Both the position numbers and the translations under genes were made by a program. A stretch of 56,833 nucleotides of DNA from assembly GCA_025059045.1 (NCBI GenBank), contig JANXEA010000006.1:1-56833 (forward strand), in the 5' to 3' direction. This DNA comes from Candidatus Bathyarchaeota archaeon (lineage in GTDB: Archaea > Thermoproteota > Bathyarchaeia > Bathyarchaeales > DTEX01). Shown here piece after piece: positions 31,801-40,285 of this stretch (positions within the stretch are counted from its first letter, which is position 1; every line of letters starts with the position of its first letter). The notes beneath the pieces are model-generated. The model was not told the origin of the DNA, made no database searches, and saw only the letters and a list, made by a program, of their open reading frames with translations.

Positions 31801-33573
31801 ATATACATGACCCTTTTCATCAGCAGTAACATAGACCCATGGGAAGTTTTGCCATTGAGATAGGGCTCCGCTGTCAGGCGGCCATATCCTATAAATGAAA
31901 AGAGCGTTTGGAACAGGGTCATACCACGCCTTTGTCACATTATAAATATTGATGTCGCCTTCGACATCAGTCCACTTCGGATTGTCACCTGCCGCAAATC
32001 CAGGTTGCCACTTCCTAATCAGATCCTGAGCTGAGCCGGAAACCCCAAGATCAGTATTCACTATTACATAAACATATGGATATATGGCTCTCAATTTATA
32101 CTCTATTATTTCCCAATCCAGTTTATCAGGGGTATCAAGAGGCGTATATGTATACTTCTCGAAAGCCAGATAACTTGCCCATGTAAATGCCGGACCACCC
32201 AAATTTACGAGGGGGTCACTATCACTGTATCTATATGGTCCACCAATTAGATCTGACCATGTTATCCCAAATTTTGATCCTAACGCGTCCCTTGTGATCC
32301 TAGCTTTGTCAGAAGTCTCAGAATTGGGATCATATGATAACTCCGGCATGTTCAACCTGGTAGCTAGATCCGGAAGTATTACGGTAAAGAACCATTTGTG
32401 GAACGCTGATGCTGCATCAAAGAAGGAACCTGGACCTTCACCCCAGCCCCAAAGGGCAGCTCCACGAACATTCGGCATAATGAAGCGATTTACATCATTT
32501 ATATCGAAGTTCATTTGTAGGTGAACCCTGCTTCCCCAATTCTCCCATCTGTCAATTATATAGTCTTTCACAAACCATCTTGAACCTGAGACACCTTGGT
32601 TTGTACCTGAGAACGCGATAAAAACTAGCGTATACATATTGGAACCCCTATGACTTGCAAAATATTTGGCCAGCTGCAGAACTACGGAGATGCCTATGGC
32701 CTCACGGGCTCCAGGCGCAAGGGATGGAACATATGAGAAGCTATCATATGAAGCCGTGATCAGGATATAATTATCTGTGCTGCCTGGCAAATATCCGATC
32801 ACATTTCTTGCTTGAACCTGTCTAAACTTCATGTTTGAAAACAGTGTTACGATTGAGCCTTCTTGGCCAATCAATTTTTTAGCATCATCTGCTTTTACAT
32901 AGAGTCTAGGGAAGTAGTACGCCATCGTATCCAAAACCTTCATGCTGAACTCTTGTATGCTTGAGTCCTCAGGCTCTATGAAGATGACGGCTTTGGCGCC
33001 ATATTTCGCTGCAATTAGCCAGTTGTACTGGCTATTCATCTTCATTAAGACTATGCTGCCTTCGACTTTCTTTCCGTTAAAATCCTTTACCTCTCCTTCG
33101 CCTACATAGATAAGTCTACCACTGATGCCGCCAGGGGGCGTCTGCACTGGACTAACCATATTTGGCATGAATGGGAAAAGAGTGACATTATCCCCGTTCG
33201 GAAGTATTAGACATGCACCTTCATCTATCGGTACAGTTATATTATAATAATGATAGCTTACATCTCTCAGGCCATACCTTTTGAACTCATTGTAAATGTA
33301 CTCAGCTGCCTTGTAATTGCCCAGATACCCCGTGAATCGCGTACCAAAATTGCTAAACGTTGCTACGTGACCCCGTAGTTCTGTTATATTCAGAGCTTTA
33401 AGAGCAGGTGTGACATAGTCAAAGGTTGGAGTGGTCATAGGTCCGATGTACGATGATCCAGAAACCGAGCGTAGAGCCCCCCCAATTGAAACAAATGTTA
33501 CAAGAATCAGGAGGAAGCAAACTATAATGCTAGACGAATTAAATAACTTTCTCGTGAAGAAAAGGGTTCCCAT
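28864..33573 (-). CDS. Giant pseudo-M28 peptidase / FtsX-like permease fusion
   Basis: 1569 residues from the ATG at 33573 (a TTG 51 bases upstream is an alternative). In order: signal helix (~8-35); an M28-like ectodomain with inserted PA domain (~60-500); a further extracellular region (~500-830); membrane helices (~850-930); an FtsX/MacB-like unit starting near 975 with periplasmic-type domain and three more helices to ~1395; and a charged cytoplasmic tail. M28 zinc ligands are replaced: ASYDS where AHYDS is expected (~274-278), GAREAIG for GADDNASG, SGTNQG for the EE motif, and SDSDPL for SDHxPF. It should therefore bind, not cut, peptides. No FtsE/MacB ATPase is nearby. Leaderless start is plausible. 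Confidence 0.82.
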   Translation of the reverse strand: MGTLFFTRKLFNSSSIIVCFLLILVTFVSIGGALRSVSGSSYIGPMTTPTFDYVTPALKALNITELRGHVATFSNFGTRFTGYLGNYKAAEYIYNEFKRYGLRDVSYHYYNITVPIDEGACLILPNGDNVTLFPFMPNMVSPVQTPPGGISGRLIYVGEGEVKDFNGKKVEGSIVLMKMNSQYNWLIAAKYGAKAVIFIEPEDSSIQEFSMKVLDTMAYYFPRLYVKADDAKKLIGQEGSIVTLFSNMKFRQVQARNVIGYLPGSTDNYILITASYDSFSYVPSLAPGAREAIGISVVLQLAKYFASHRGSNMYTLVFIAFSGTNQGVSGSRWFVKDYIIDRWENWGSRVHLQMNFDINDVNRFIMPNVRGAALWGWGEGPGSFFDAASAFHKWFFTVILPDLATRLNMPELSYDPNSETSDKARITRDALGSKFGITWSDLIGGPYRYSDSDPLVNLGGPAFTWASYLAFEKYTYTPLDTPDKLDWEIIEYKLRAIYPYVYVIVNTDLGVSGSAQDLIRKWQPGFAAGDNPKWTDVEGDINIYNVTKAWYDPVPNALFIYRIWPPDSGALSQWQNFPWVYVTADEKGHVYIPGLMHGQRLTGKIGGLPYQVRAFVLNETTGQITHAPGFGPYWGPSSAVGGGTGAGRTQTTYVPSGLGVNPQSFGSYTLFECGNIVLFDFWDIYYRNGPQDQAAQILVNEFATHSAVETWSWEGYMHGGQGLSVAVLHVPANTPLEILTRTTYTLLYPFMALTNSSADNPLGAGYVVGIGEQITITHTTLKAAIDWRGQNQMREGRLLRSGIAPPISSAGSEELFNRALRALQTYNYTELESLQYKLLITERERYLELRKMTEDSVNAITFFGVVLVPFALIFERLIAQTRGIKRILTSIIGYVVPLIILSGTHPGFVLASNILMVIVGFVVLLMTAPLIGIIYTSFIDAVKRMREKVMGVHWIEMTRTSVALLSFSLGVSNMRKRRLRTSLILVSILLITLGVVLFTSTGALRAIVPGVQAWPATYTGIFVHQWNYGNAAFGEYEGTGYFQTGPQLGKVLLTELEGRFSDVAILAPRAWAYMGTIGRGWYLTTLDGSRWSSTPILAVLGVTPQEVNVTITSPNAGLVEGKWFEKDMDPYVAIIGTQLRKELGVRVGDKIKLSGFTFTVIGVLDETIYNKIVDLDNRAYTPMDTRLPGYGSRLYFGTNPEKPATDVFEPEIILIPYKTVLSAFKGMIVSVAIKMKPEYENNKTLILGMAEEFYKETIHSGYSIPLYIGFNGTVYSLFPQNIMTLAGWETQSIPLVIASMVILNLMLGTIEERKRDIFTLSSVGLSPFHIGFLFFAEAITYAILGGAGGYLAGMIFASRGVGIQLNPGSTMVVNAVTLMMGVTIAVTIYPIFVASKLVTPSLERKWKIPSPRGDIWDVTLPFTTTRDGEANGMLAFLNELAEVHMAPDSEVFRTISPIHYIEEDSPKLLTRTLHFEATLVPYELGIIQDTRISDVKEKDVGRHMIRIDMRRTAGPKGSWVTFGREFIDLLRKQILLWRSFSDEERRKYEERISELEKKKLEVKGGGVSS

Positions 33574-33697
33574 ATTTATCAGATCTAAATATTGACAGTT
33601 TTCTAGAATAAAAAGATTTTCCAAGATTTTGAATTTAAGTTCACTACGTAATATGTATGGTCTTAAGTTTTTGAAATGGTTCTAATTTCTAGTGTGC

Positions 33698-34387
33698 TCA
33701 ATTTCCTTTTTTAGGTTGAAACTCTTCCCCAACAGTTCTGAAGATCTCATTGAAGAGCTGAATAATTGAGTTCGCCTTCTTCTCTATGAATGGCATTTCC
33801 TGGAATAGGGTTGACAAATTGACAAGCCATGTGACACGGTCAGGATTCTCGTAGTATGCCGCAATTTTTTGATATATTGAAGCATTTGCAGTGTCAGTTT
33901 CACTTAATGTCTCAGTTCCTACTTGTCCTGAGTACAGACAGATGGACAGATCTGAGGGATTAATTGATTTTATGAGGTCAACTACCCGCATTTTCTGTTT
34001 AAGAATATTGCACAATCTCTCGGATATCTCAAGCATTGGAATATATTTCTTCAGCCTATCAAGATCAGGATGAGGTTTGAAGACCACTTCTTTCCTTAAT
34101 ATTCCTTTGACCTCTATTACACATTCCATACCTTTGAGCATTCGGTATAACTTCACAGATTCGTCATTCATTTCACTTTTCTTAAACATCTCATGAATAC
34201 CGATAATATGCCACTTAGTCTCACCAAATCCGAAGATGCCTACAACACTTTGTCTAAAGGCTAAGCCATGAATAAAAGATGGCGGCTTTGGATCGGCTAA
34301 AATTGTACCTCCACTAGTAAGAGTATAGTTTTGAATGTGTCTACCAAAGACTCTTATGATGAATGGTTTTTCTTTTCCGCCCATCAT
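33698..34387 (-). CDS. Unknown soluble protein between the fusion and an OPT-like gene
   Basis: About 229 residues from the ATG at 34387; TTG (34393) and a second ATG (34384) are alternatives. No family recognised. The N-terminal half is beta-rich (FIIRVFGRHIQNYTLTSGGT), the C-terminal half helical; no signal, membrane helix or metal motif. A minus-strand TATA-like TTTATAATTAAAAT at about 34407-34421 lies 20-33 bases upstream of the ATG, so it probably has its own, nearly leaderless transcript. Its position suggests an accessory or regulatory role for the transport genes, but nothing in the sequence proves that. Confidence 0.6.
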   Translation of the reverse strand: MMGGKEKPFIIRVFGRHIQNYTLTSGGTILADPKPPSFIHGLAFRQSVVGIFGFGETKWHIIGIHEMFKKSEMNDESVKLYRMLKGMECVIEVKGILRKEVVFKPHPDLDRLKKYIPMLEISERLCNILKQKMRVVDLIKSINPSDLSICLYSGQVGTETLSETDTANASIYQKIAAYYENPDRVTWLVNLSTLFQEMPFIEKKANSIIQLFNEIFRTVGEEFQPKKGN

Positions 34388-34445
34388 TCCCAATGTGACC
34401 CTAGATTTTAATTATAAATTGTATTTAATCGATATAAGTTTTAAC

Positions 34446-34462
34446 AAAAAAAGGGAAAAAAA
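34446..34462 (-). terminator. Double poly-T terminator after the 705-residue OPT-like gene
   Basis: On the minus strand, 8 bases after the stop codon, two runs of seven T separated by CCC form a typical archaeal oligo-T terminator. It implies that the upstream transporter is not read through into the next gene. Confidence 0.65.
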
Positions 34463-34470
34463 GGGTCATT

Positions 34471-36588
34471 CTAGTGTGGAGACAAGCCTATTGCAACATT
34501 GTTTACAACCACTGCCAAACCAAGCGAAGCTGCGACCCCAACCATGAGCGGCATTGCTTTCTCTTCGTATAGTTTCAATCCGCCAACCTTTAATATAATC
34601 CACTTTAGCACCAACGCAATGATACTTGGGAAGAATAGAAAATCGACGACCCATAAGAAACCTAGGGCCACACCAGCAGCGTTCAGCGGGAACCATGGAA
34701 ACTTTGATCTTAAGATGTAGATGCAGCTTATTCCGATGGCGGTAACCACAAACTGCACCCACTGACCCGCCACGGGTTGGGCAATAACGCCTCCTCGCCA
34801 GTAATCTCCAACTACATTAGTGCTGCCATATGTCGGACCTCTCTGGAAGTAATTGCTTGGCGAGCCGTCATATGCAAACTCTTTCAGTCTTGTTGCGCCA
34901 TACATGCACCAGAACTGTAGTAGCATGGGCGGTGTGATCGCCGCTCCAACAACTGTTGCGATGATTGCTCCTATCAATATGTATTTTGCGTGGACACGGT
35001 TAAGGGAGGCTATCTTGAAGTAGTGCAGCAGATATGTGAAGGGCGCGGCTCTGAAGACCTGGTCGAACCAGCTTACATCAGCGCTCAATACTAGATATCT
35101 CGTCTTCAGGTCGCTTATGTAGAATGGTGACCCTGTATCCGCGAACCAGTAAGTTTTCATCCCCTCGTTCCAGTTGTGGGCGAACATGTTACAGTTTATT
35201 GGGCTCACCAATACGCCGAACTCTGCCTCCGTTCTCGCCGATCCTATCATGTACATCCAGCCCGTTGCCACTACCCAAATTATGCCAGCAATGTAAGGCA
35301 AGACTCCAAACTGTTTGCCACCGGTTGTTCTGAAATCCCACATGAAGACATACCATAGCACACAAATAATATATCCGATGACTAGGTATCTTAGCTTCAT
35401 TGGCTCTCGTTTCTCAACCTCAGGGCTCCCTTTGCCGAACACTGCCTTGATCATATCGATTACTTCTGCTCTATGAATCCATAGTGGGAAGTATACTAGG
35501 CCGAACATTGCGCCAAAGGCTGAGAAGGCTCTAGCGCCCCAATCACGCGTCCAAGCCTGCATCATTGGCCCCGTAAAGCCTCTCCAATTGGTTGTGACAT
35601 CGTTGCCATAGGATCCAGCTTCCCATATGCCCAAGTAGACCGGGAGACATTGCAAAAGGTAGCATGCGAAGAAGGCGCCTACGATATAGCTGAGCAGGGT
35701 GGTTGTCGGCACTAGGAAGGCTCCCGCTACCCACATGGGTTGCATGTTAAATGTTAAGCAAACATTATAAAGGCCTAAGCTATTGCGCATCCCCGACAGA
35801 TTTGTCTGAGGCGGATAGACCCAGTGTTCAGGCCACCTACTTAGACCAAGCCATGGAAGAGTATCTACGCCCCACCATGGAATGAGCAGGATGAAACCTA
35901 CAACAAATCCAATCCAAAGATAGATATTCGCTAAGATTTTAGGTGTCCCTTTCTCTGTCTTTTCGTATACCTGGTTTATAACCATCGAGTTGGCTGTTGC
36001 CAAAGGATATGGTAAGGCTTCAATGTCTATCCACATTCTCCTCCATATTGAAGCTAAGAAGACATATGACAAGAGCAGGGGCATCACTGTCAGTATACTA
36101 ACTGTAAGGGATGGAATCCATTTATCCCAAGGTACTGGTCCACCATACATCCAAGAGTTCCAGTACTCAGCAACATTAGGGTCAGGACCGAAGATCCAAT
36201 TGCGTTCCGCACCATAACCAAGCGTCCACCTGTGGAATGCGGATGCACCCCGCGCAACGCCCAACATTGTAACTGTCCACATAAGACCTTGGTACAAAGG
36301 AAACATCCATACCGCCATCATCATGGCTAGGATAACTATTAGTTCCCCTTTTCTAACTCTTGGTCCTATCAGTGCTGCTACAGCCGAAGTTATCAACGGA
36401 AGGAAAAGAACCATAGTAAATTCAGTACACCAGTTTCTAGTCCAGACATCGCCCATTTTGAAGTCAAACCATGCACCAGCTCTTGTGAATAGCGTAAAGT
36501 AGCCTATGAACGCCAACAATATAACGACACAGACGACACCGATAAGATAGGTCACTGGCCGGATTTTCTCTTCGATTATCTCTGACAT
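34471..36588 (-). CDS. OPT-like polytopic membrane protein (transporter candidate), paralogue 1
   Basis: 705 residues, about 14-15 hydrophobic helices. The segment EALPYPLATANSMVINQVYE near residue 190 parallels the OPT-like motif in the 645-residue protein at 26930-28867. Unlike the partner it has a large charged loop in the middle (~375-400, GSPEVEKREPMKLR). ATG at 36588 is preceded by GGTGG and by a TATA-like TTTATAAA at 36623-36630, giving a very short leader; a double poly-T terminator follows. It is predicted to sit in the membrane and move an unknown solute. Confidence 0.75.
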   Translation of the reverse strand: MSEIIEEKIRPVTYLIGVVCVVILLAFIGYFTLFTRAGAWFDFKMGDVWTRNWCTEFTMVLFLPLITSAVAALIGPRVRKGELIVILAMMMAVWMFPLYQGLMWTVTMLGVARGASAFHRWTLGYGAERNWIFGPDPNVAEYWNSWMYGGPVPWDKWIPSLTVSILTVMPLLLSYVFLASIWRRMWIDIEALPYPLATANSMVINQVYEKTEKGTPKILANIYLWIGFVVGFILLIPWWGVDTLPWLGLSRWPEHWVYPPQTNLSGMRNSLGLYNVCLTFNMQPMWVAGAFLVPTTTLLSYIVGAFFACYLLQCLPVYLGIWEAGSYGNDVTTNWRGFTGPMMQAWTRDWGARAFSAFGAMFGLVYFPLWIHRAEVIDMIKAVFGKGSPEVEKREPMKLRYLVIGYIICVLWYVFMWDFRTTGGKQFGVLPYIAGIIWVVATGWMYMIGSARTEAEFGVLVSPINCNMFAHNWNEGMKTYWFADTGSPFYISDLKTRYLVLSADVSWFDQVFRAAPFTYLLHYFKIASLNRVHAKYILIGAIIATVVGAAITPPMLLQFWCMYGATRLKEFAYDGSPSNYFQRGPTYGSTNVVGDYWRGGVIAQPVAGQWVQFVVTAIGISCIYILRSKFPWFPLNAAGVALGFLWVVDFLFFPSIIALVLKWIILKVGGLKLYEEKAMPLMVGVAASLGLAVVVNNVAIGLSPH

Positions 36589-36622
36589 TTTTCCACCGAA
36601 TAATTATATTTCCCAGCCTGAG

Positions 36623-36630
36623 TTTATAAA
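36623..36630 (-). promoter_or_regulatory. TATA box of the 705-residue OPT-like gene
   Basis: TTTATAAA lies 35-42 bases upstream of the ATG at 36588, with the expected start of transcription about 10 bases before the ATG. Confidence 0.55.
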
Positions 36631-36797
36631 ACTTATTATATCATGCTACCTTACCATGTTACATATGCATATTTCAAATAGATAGGTGAAAAATTGATCG
36701 TCTAACGTGCTATATCTAAAGGTAAACACAATAGATAATTATTTGAAAATATATATTGAAACGGAATAGCATGAGAACTCAAGGGAGCTTGCTAAAA

Positions 36798-36810
36798 TTT
36801 TAAATATAAA
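36798..36810 (+). promoter_or_regulatory. TATA box of the small membrane protein gene
   Basis: TTTTAAATATAAA lies about 32-44 bases before the TTG at 36842. A GGTGAAAGGGG ribosome site stands immediately before that TTG. Confidence 0.5.
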
Positions 36811-36841
36811 TTGATCATCATAAAAGAATTGGTGAAAGGGG

Positions 36842-37336
36842 TTGTCGAAACTCTTGAAAAGAGGTATGGTAAGCGGAACAAATATTGCACGCATAATTGC
36901 CTTGGCCATAATTGCCATAATTGTTGTTATCTATTTCGCAACTAGACCACCACCAGCTCAACCTGACATTAAGATAACGGGCTCATTCTCATTTGATCTA
37001 GAGACAGACAACGTGAACCCCACAGTTAAAACCATAAGGATAGAGTCCGTTAACGGTTTTAGTGGCTCAGTAACGATCAGTCGAGGATCATTAGTGTGGC
37101 CTTCAGGGTATACTGGACCCACTCGTGTCGATATTACAATAAGCCCTCAAACAGTTAATGTGCCTAGCGGGGGATATGCAAGTGTAACTATTAGCTTTCT
37201 GGCACCTTCAACTGTTTGGGATACGTATTTACAAGCATCTGGTTGGCCCACATTTACCTTCGATCTGATAGTGACAGGCGGCGGAATAACCCGTACCCAA
37301 ACATTCTCGATACGTGTAGCCAATATGGTAACATAA
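36842..37336 (+). CDS. Small membrane-anchored exported protein with an Ig-like domain
   Basis: 164 residues from a TTG with GGTGA upstream. One N-terminal membrane helix (~15-32, ALAIIAIIVVIYFA), a Pro-rich linker (RPPPAQP), then a single beta-sandwich (~40-164) rich in Ser, Thr and Val. The strand pattern VNGFSGSVTISRGSLVWPSG followed by PSGGYASVTISFLAP is like the NPCBM/Ig-type repeats of archaeal surface proteins. It sits between an OPT-like transporter and the GH10 xylanase, so it could help bind substrate at the surface, but no binding residues are recognisable. Confidence 0.6.
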   Translation: MSKLLKRGMVSGTNIARIIALAIIAIIVVIYFATRPPPAQPDIKITGSFSFDLETDNVNPTVKTIRIESVNGFSGSVTISRGSLVWPSGYTGPTRVDITISPQTVNVPSGGYASVTISFLAPSTVWDTYLQASGWPTFTFDLIVTGGGITRTQTFSIRVANMVT

Positions 37337-37774
37337 AATCCAATATCTTTCTTTAAATCATAGCAATGTCTAACCCGAGACCATAATTACTTCTTTTTTT
37401 TGGCGCATTTCATAATGTATTTTAACCATATAACAAGCAGATGGATCCCAACTGTTCTCTCATAGGAAAACCTGCATACACTTATGTCTTTCCGCATTTC
37501 CAGCTATTCACATGCTCTCGAGATCGCTGCGACAAACCAGGATAATATCTGTCCTTATTTAAGACATATTTATTAAATAAAGTGTGAAGTCTGTGAAAAA
37601 CTTAGCCTAAAATAAAATTCGATATGATTCTTCTAGTTTCATTCTGCTAGCTAACAACTTCGCAAATCATGCTAGGAAGTCGCCCTCTGTCCAGCATAAC
37701 TAACAGCTATATTTTTTAATCTAGACAAATTTTTTATATTATCATCAAGAAATAAATAAAACTCAGGGATTCCA
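37337..37774. other. Spacer upstream of the GH10 gene
   Basis: About 440 AT-rich bases without a supported gene. A run of eight T at 37394-37401 probably terminates the small membrane protein transcript. TTTTTTATATTA near 37730-37741, 34-45 bases before the GH10 ATG, is the likely TATA box. Confidence 0.45.
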
Positions 37775-38899
37775 ATGCCATTCTCGAAAATGGATTTGGC
37801 ACGTGGAACCATTCTTGGAATAATAGTAGGGGTTCTTTTGGGATACTTTGCAAGAACGGGAGAATTGGAAGGTATGAAAACAAGAATATCGAACCTTGAA
37901 TCTCAAGTTGGACAATTGAGAAAGTTTGCGCCATCATTGAGAACACTTGCTGAAAAATGCGGAATATATATTGGTGCAGCAGTTGAACCCGACTACCTAA
38001 CTATGGATTATGCTGAAACGCTTAAACGTGAATTCAACATGGTAACGACTGAGAACGTCTTGAAGTTCGGACCAGTCCATCCTCAGCCCACCGTATATTC
38101 ATTTGCAGGAGCAGATCGGGTGATTGAGTTTGCTGAAGCGCATGGTATGAAGGTGCGGGGGCACACTCTCGTTTGGCACTCTCAGCTTCCCAGCTGGATT
38201 ACAGCAGGACGGTACACTCGAGATGAGTGGATTCAGATTCTAAGGGATCACATAATGACAGTGGTTGGTCGGTACAGAGGACGAATTTATGCTTGGGACG
38301 TTGTGAACGAGGCTATAGATGACTCCGGTGCTTTAAGAAATACAATATGGCTACAGAATATTGGTCCAGAATATATCGAGTTGGCTTTCAGGTGGGCTCA
38401 TGAGGCCGACCCAAATGCGCTTCTGTTCTATAATGACTATGGCGCTGAGGGCTTAGGTGTAAAGTCAGATGCTGTATACAATTTGGTTAAAGGACTTTTA
38501 GAGAAGGGGGTGCCAATCCATGGTGTTGGCCTCCAGATGCACATAAGCGCAGACTCTCCTCCATCCCCGCAAAGTGTTGCCGCTAATATAAGGCGCTTAA
38601 ATAATCTTGGTCTAGAAGTACACATAACGGAGATGGACGTGCGTCTGAGAACGCCTGCCTCACAGTCTGATTTGATCAAGCAAGCGGAAATATATCGAGA
38701 CATTTTAGACGTATGCCTCTCTGCTGAGAAATGTACAGCTTTTGTCATGTGGGGGTTCACAGATCGTTATTCGTGGATACCAAGCACATTTGGCGGATAT
38801 GGCTCGGCGCTCATTTTTGATGAGAGATACGAGCCTAAACCAGCCTATTACTATATTCTTCAGAAACTTATCGAATACTCCAGCCAAAGAAACGTTTAG
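37775..38899 (+). CDS. Membrane-anchored endo-1,4-beta-xylanase, glycoside hydrolase family 10
   Basis: 374 residues. An N-terminal membrane helix (~10-26) and short coiled-coil stalk (~28-50, LEGMKTRISNLESQVGQLRK) anchor a single GH10 barrel (~60-370). WDVVNEAI carries acid/base Glu179; HITEMDV carries nucleophile Glu286; RGHTLVWHSQLPSW (~128-141) is the substrate-binding stretch. It cuts internal bonds of xylan by the retaining mechanism and should face outside the cell. No carbohydrate-binding module is fused. It ends 5 bases from the convergent caspase-like gene. Together with GH30 it supplies the extracellular step of xylan breakdown. Confidence 0.95.
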   Translation: MPFSKMDLARGTILGIIVGVLLGYFARTGELEGMKTRISNLESQVGQLRKFAPSLRTLAEKCGIYIGAAVEPDYLTMDYAETLKREFNMVTTENVLKFGPVHPQPTVYSFAGADRVIEFAEAHGMKVRGHTLVWHSQLPSWITAGRYTRDEWIQILRDHIMTVVGRYRGRIYAWDVVNEAIDDSGALRNTIWLQNIGPEYIELAFRWAHEADPNALLFYNDYGAEGLGVKSDAVYNLVKGLLEKGVPIHGVGLQMHISADSPPSPQSVAANIRRLNNLGLEVHITEMDVRLRTPASQSDLIKQAEIYRDILDVCLSAEKCTAFVMWGFTDRYSWIPSTFGGYGSALIFDERYEPKPAYYYILQKLIEYSSQRNV

Positions 38900-38904
38900 A
38901 TCAT

Positions 38905-39795
38905 CTACGGAACATTCCGAGCCTGAAACAATCTTAGTATCTTGTATGCTACGCCGACCCCTAGCACAATTATCGCCGCTGCGTAAAAAATAATATCCAC
39001 ATTTAGATTCTCATCTATTTTCAATTCATTAAGACGAAGATCCCCATCCCCAAAATACACGAGCCTCGCGCCGCTTACCGGATCCGGAACTGTGAATGCT
39101 AAAGACTGAGTAACTGTTAAACCTCGCGTGCAAATAATGTGGAAAAATAGACCATCCATTTTTACACCATGCTCCACACCTACAAGACAAGACCAGCCGA
39201 TAAAGCATTTAGCGCCAAGCTTTAGAAAAACATCGGCTAAGCTAGAGTTATTGCCAGAGAAGCATGCATCTATAAATACTAATGCATCACTGTACTGGCC
39301 GTCGGTACCGTAAAAGTAAAAGAATTCAGGGGTAATGTAGTAATATCCCTTTAAGCTTTCATCCAGTTCGAAGCATCCTATACGGCCTGATTCAATGTCG
39401 TCTTTATAAATCTCCTCTTTCCCTAGCTCTTTCTTTTCCCGTGTGAAGATCACGACCTTATTCGAGTCTAAGAAGCCATGAGTATTAATGTAAATAACAC
39501 CGTAACCCTCATTGTCAATTCTTTTGAGAAGATCTAAAGTAACATCTTCATTTTTATAATAATCCACAGAGTAGCCTGCCCGCTCAAGATTATATATGAT
39601 ACTCTGAATGGTTATGTTATATACGTTGAATAGCGGCATATAGTAACTGCCCAGATCGCTAAACTCTCTATTGAACGGATCTATAACTATCGCTTTATTC
39701 GATCTGGGAGTGCTTCCCGAGCCCGCCTCTACAAAATTTACAATGATAATCAGAATAATGGAGATAATGATTAAAGACCCGTTTCTCCATGCCAA
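38905..39795 (-). CDS. Membrane-anchored caspase-like (clan CD) protein
   Basis: 296 residues. Signal or anchor helix (~8-23), an alpha/beta domain, and a C-terminal membrane helix (~268-288). The fold has the clan CD peptidase dyad: IYINTHGF with His106-Gly107 and ALVFIDACFSGNN with Cys178, each after a hydrophobic strand as in caspases, metacaspases and legumains. The first beta-alpha unit (AIVIDPFN...LERAGYSVDYYKNED) also matches. The catalytic domain is predicted to lie outside the cell between two anchors. The start is a TTG with AAAGGTT upstream. Substrate unknown; a surface-protein processing role is possible. Confidence 0.75.
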   Translation of the reverse strand: MAWRNGSLIIISIILIIIVNFVEAGSGSTPRSNKAIVIDPFNREFSDLGSYYMPLFNVYNITIQSIIYNLERAGYSVDYYKNEDVTLDLLKRIDNEGYGVIYINTHGFLDSNKVVIFTREKKELGKEEIYKDDIESGRIGCFELDESLKGYYYITPEFFYFYGTDGQYSDALVFIDACFSGNNSSLADVFLKLGAKCFIGWSCLVGVEHGVKMDGLFFHIICTRGLTVTQSLAFTVPDPVSGARLVYFGDGDLRLNELKIDENLNVDIIFYAAAIIVLGVGVAYKILRLFQARNVP

Positions 39796-39955
39796 ATATT
39801 CGCAACAACCTTTTCGCTAGACAACTAAATGATTGTCTCCGAAGTATAAAAACTGTTTCATTCAAATTACCGATATTACCTATTCTAAAACTAAATAGCA
39901 AATGATGATTGTAAATAAGAAGCTTCTAACACTGCAGGGTGATTGGATGAGACTA

Positions 39956-40255
39956 TTACCACCAAACTGTTTCGCATGGGTTTCCCGTTAGCACGTCTTC
40001 TGTCTCTTTAGGATCTAGAGTTTTCATCACTCCGAGCTTGAAATGCCAGTCGAAGCAGCAGTATCTTACAATCTTTACTTCTTTGCCTTCTATTCCTTCA
40101 GGCAATTTTTCGTTCGGAGTTCTTTTCGAGAAGCATTTTAGCTCTACGGTGAAGATGCATTTCTCCCACTTTTCCCCCTCCTCATCGACCACAAATTCTC
40201 CGGTCCTCTCAACATCTAAAGCGACACCCTGTAGTTTTTTAATAATTCGGGGCAT
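39956..40255 (-). CDS. Unknown small protein
   Basis: About 99 residues from the ATG at 40255, chosen because GGTGACGG stands just upstream; an ATG at 40267 is in the same frame. No family recognised. It contains two adjacent cysteines (RYCCFDWHFKLG) and an acidic stretch; it may fold as a small alpha/beta unit. No membrane segment. A 19-base perfect palindrome lies in its promoter (40286-40304), which suggests regulated expression. Confidence 0.55.
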   Translation of the reverse strand: MPRIIKKLQGVALDVERTGEFVVDEEGEKWEKCIFTVELKCFSKRTPNEKLPEGIEGKEVKIVRYCCFDWHFKLGVMKTLDPKETEDVLTGNPCETVWW

Positions 40256-40285
40256 ATCCGTCACCATTCAACATCAAACGTCATC

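Noticed and set aside
28864-33573. Calling the fusion an active aminopeptidase or a complete ABC exporter
   Set aside because: The zinc ligands are missing and no FtsE/MacB-type ATPase is encoded nearby.
26930-36588. All four transport-region genes as one operon
   Set aside because: A double poly-T terminator follows the 705-residue gene at 34446-34462 and separate TATA-like boxes precede the next genes.
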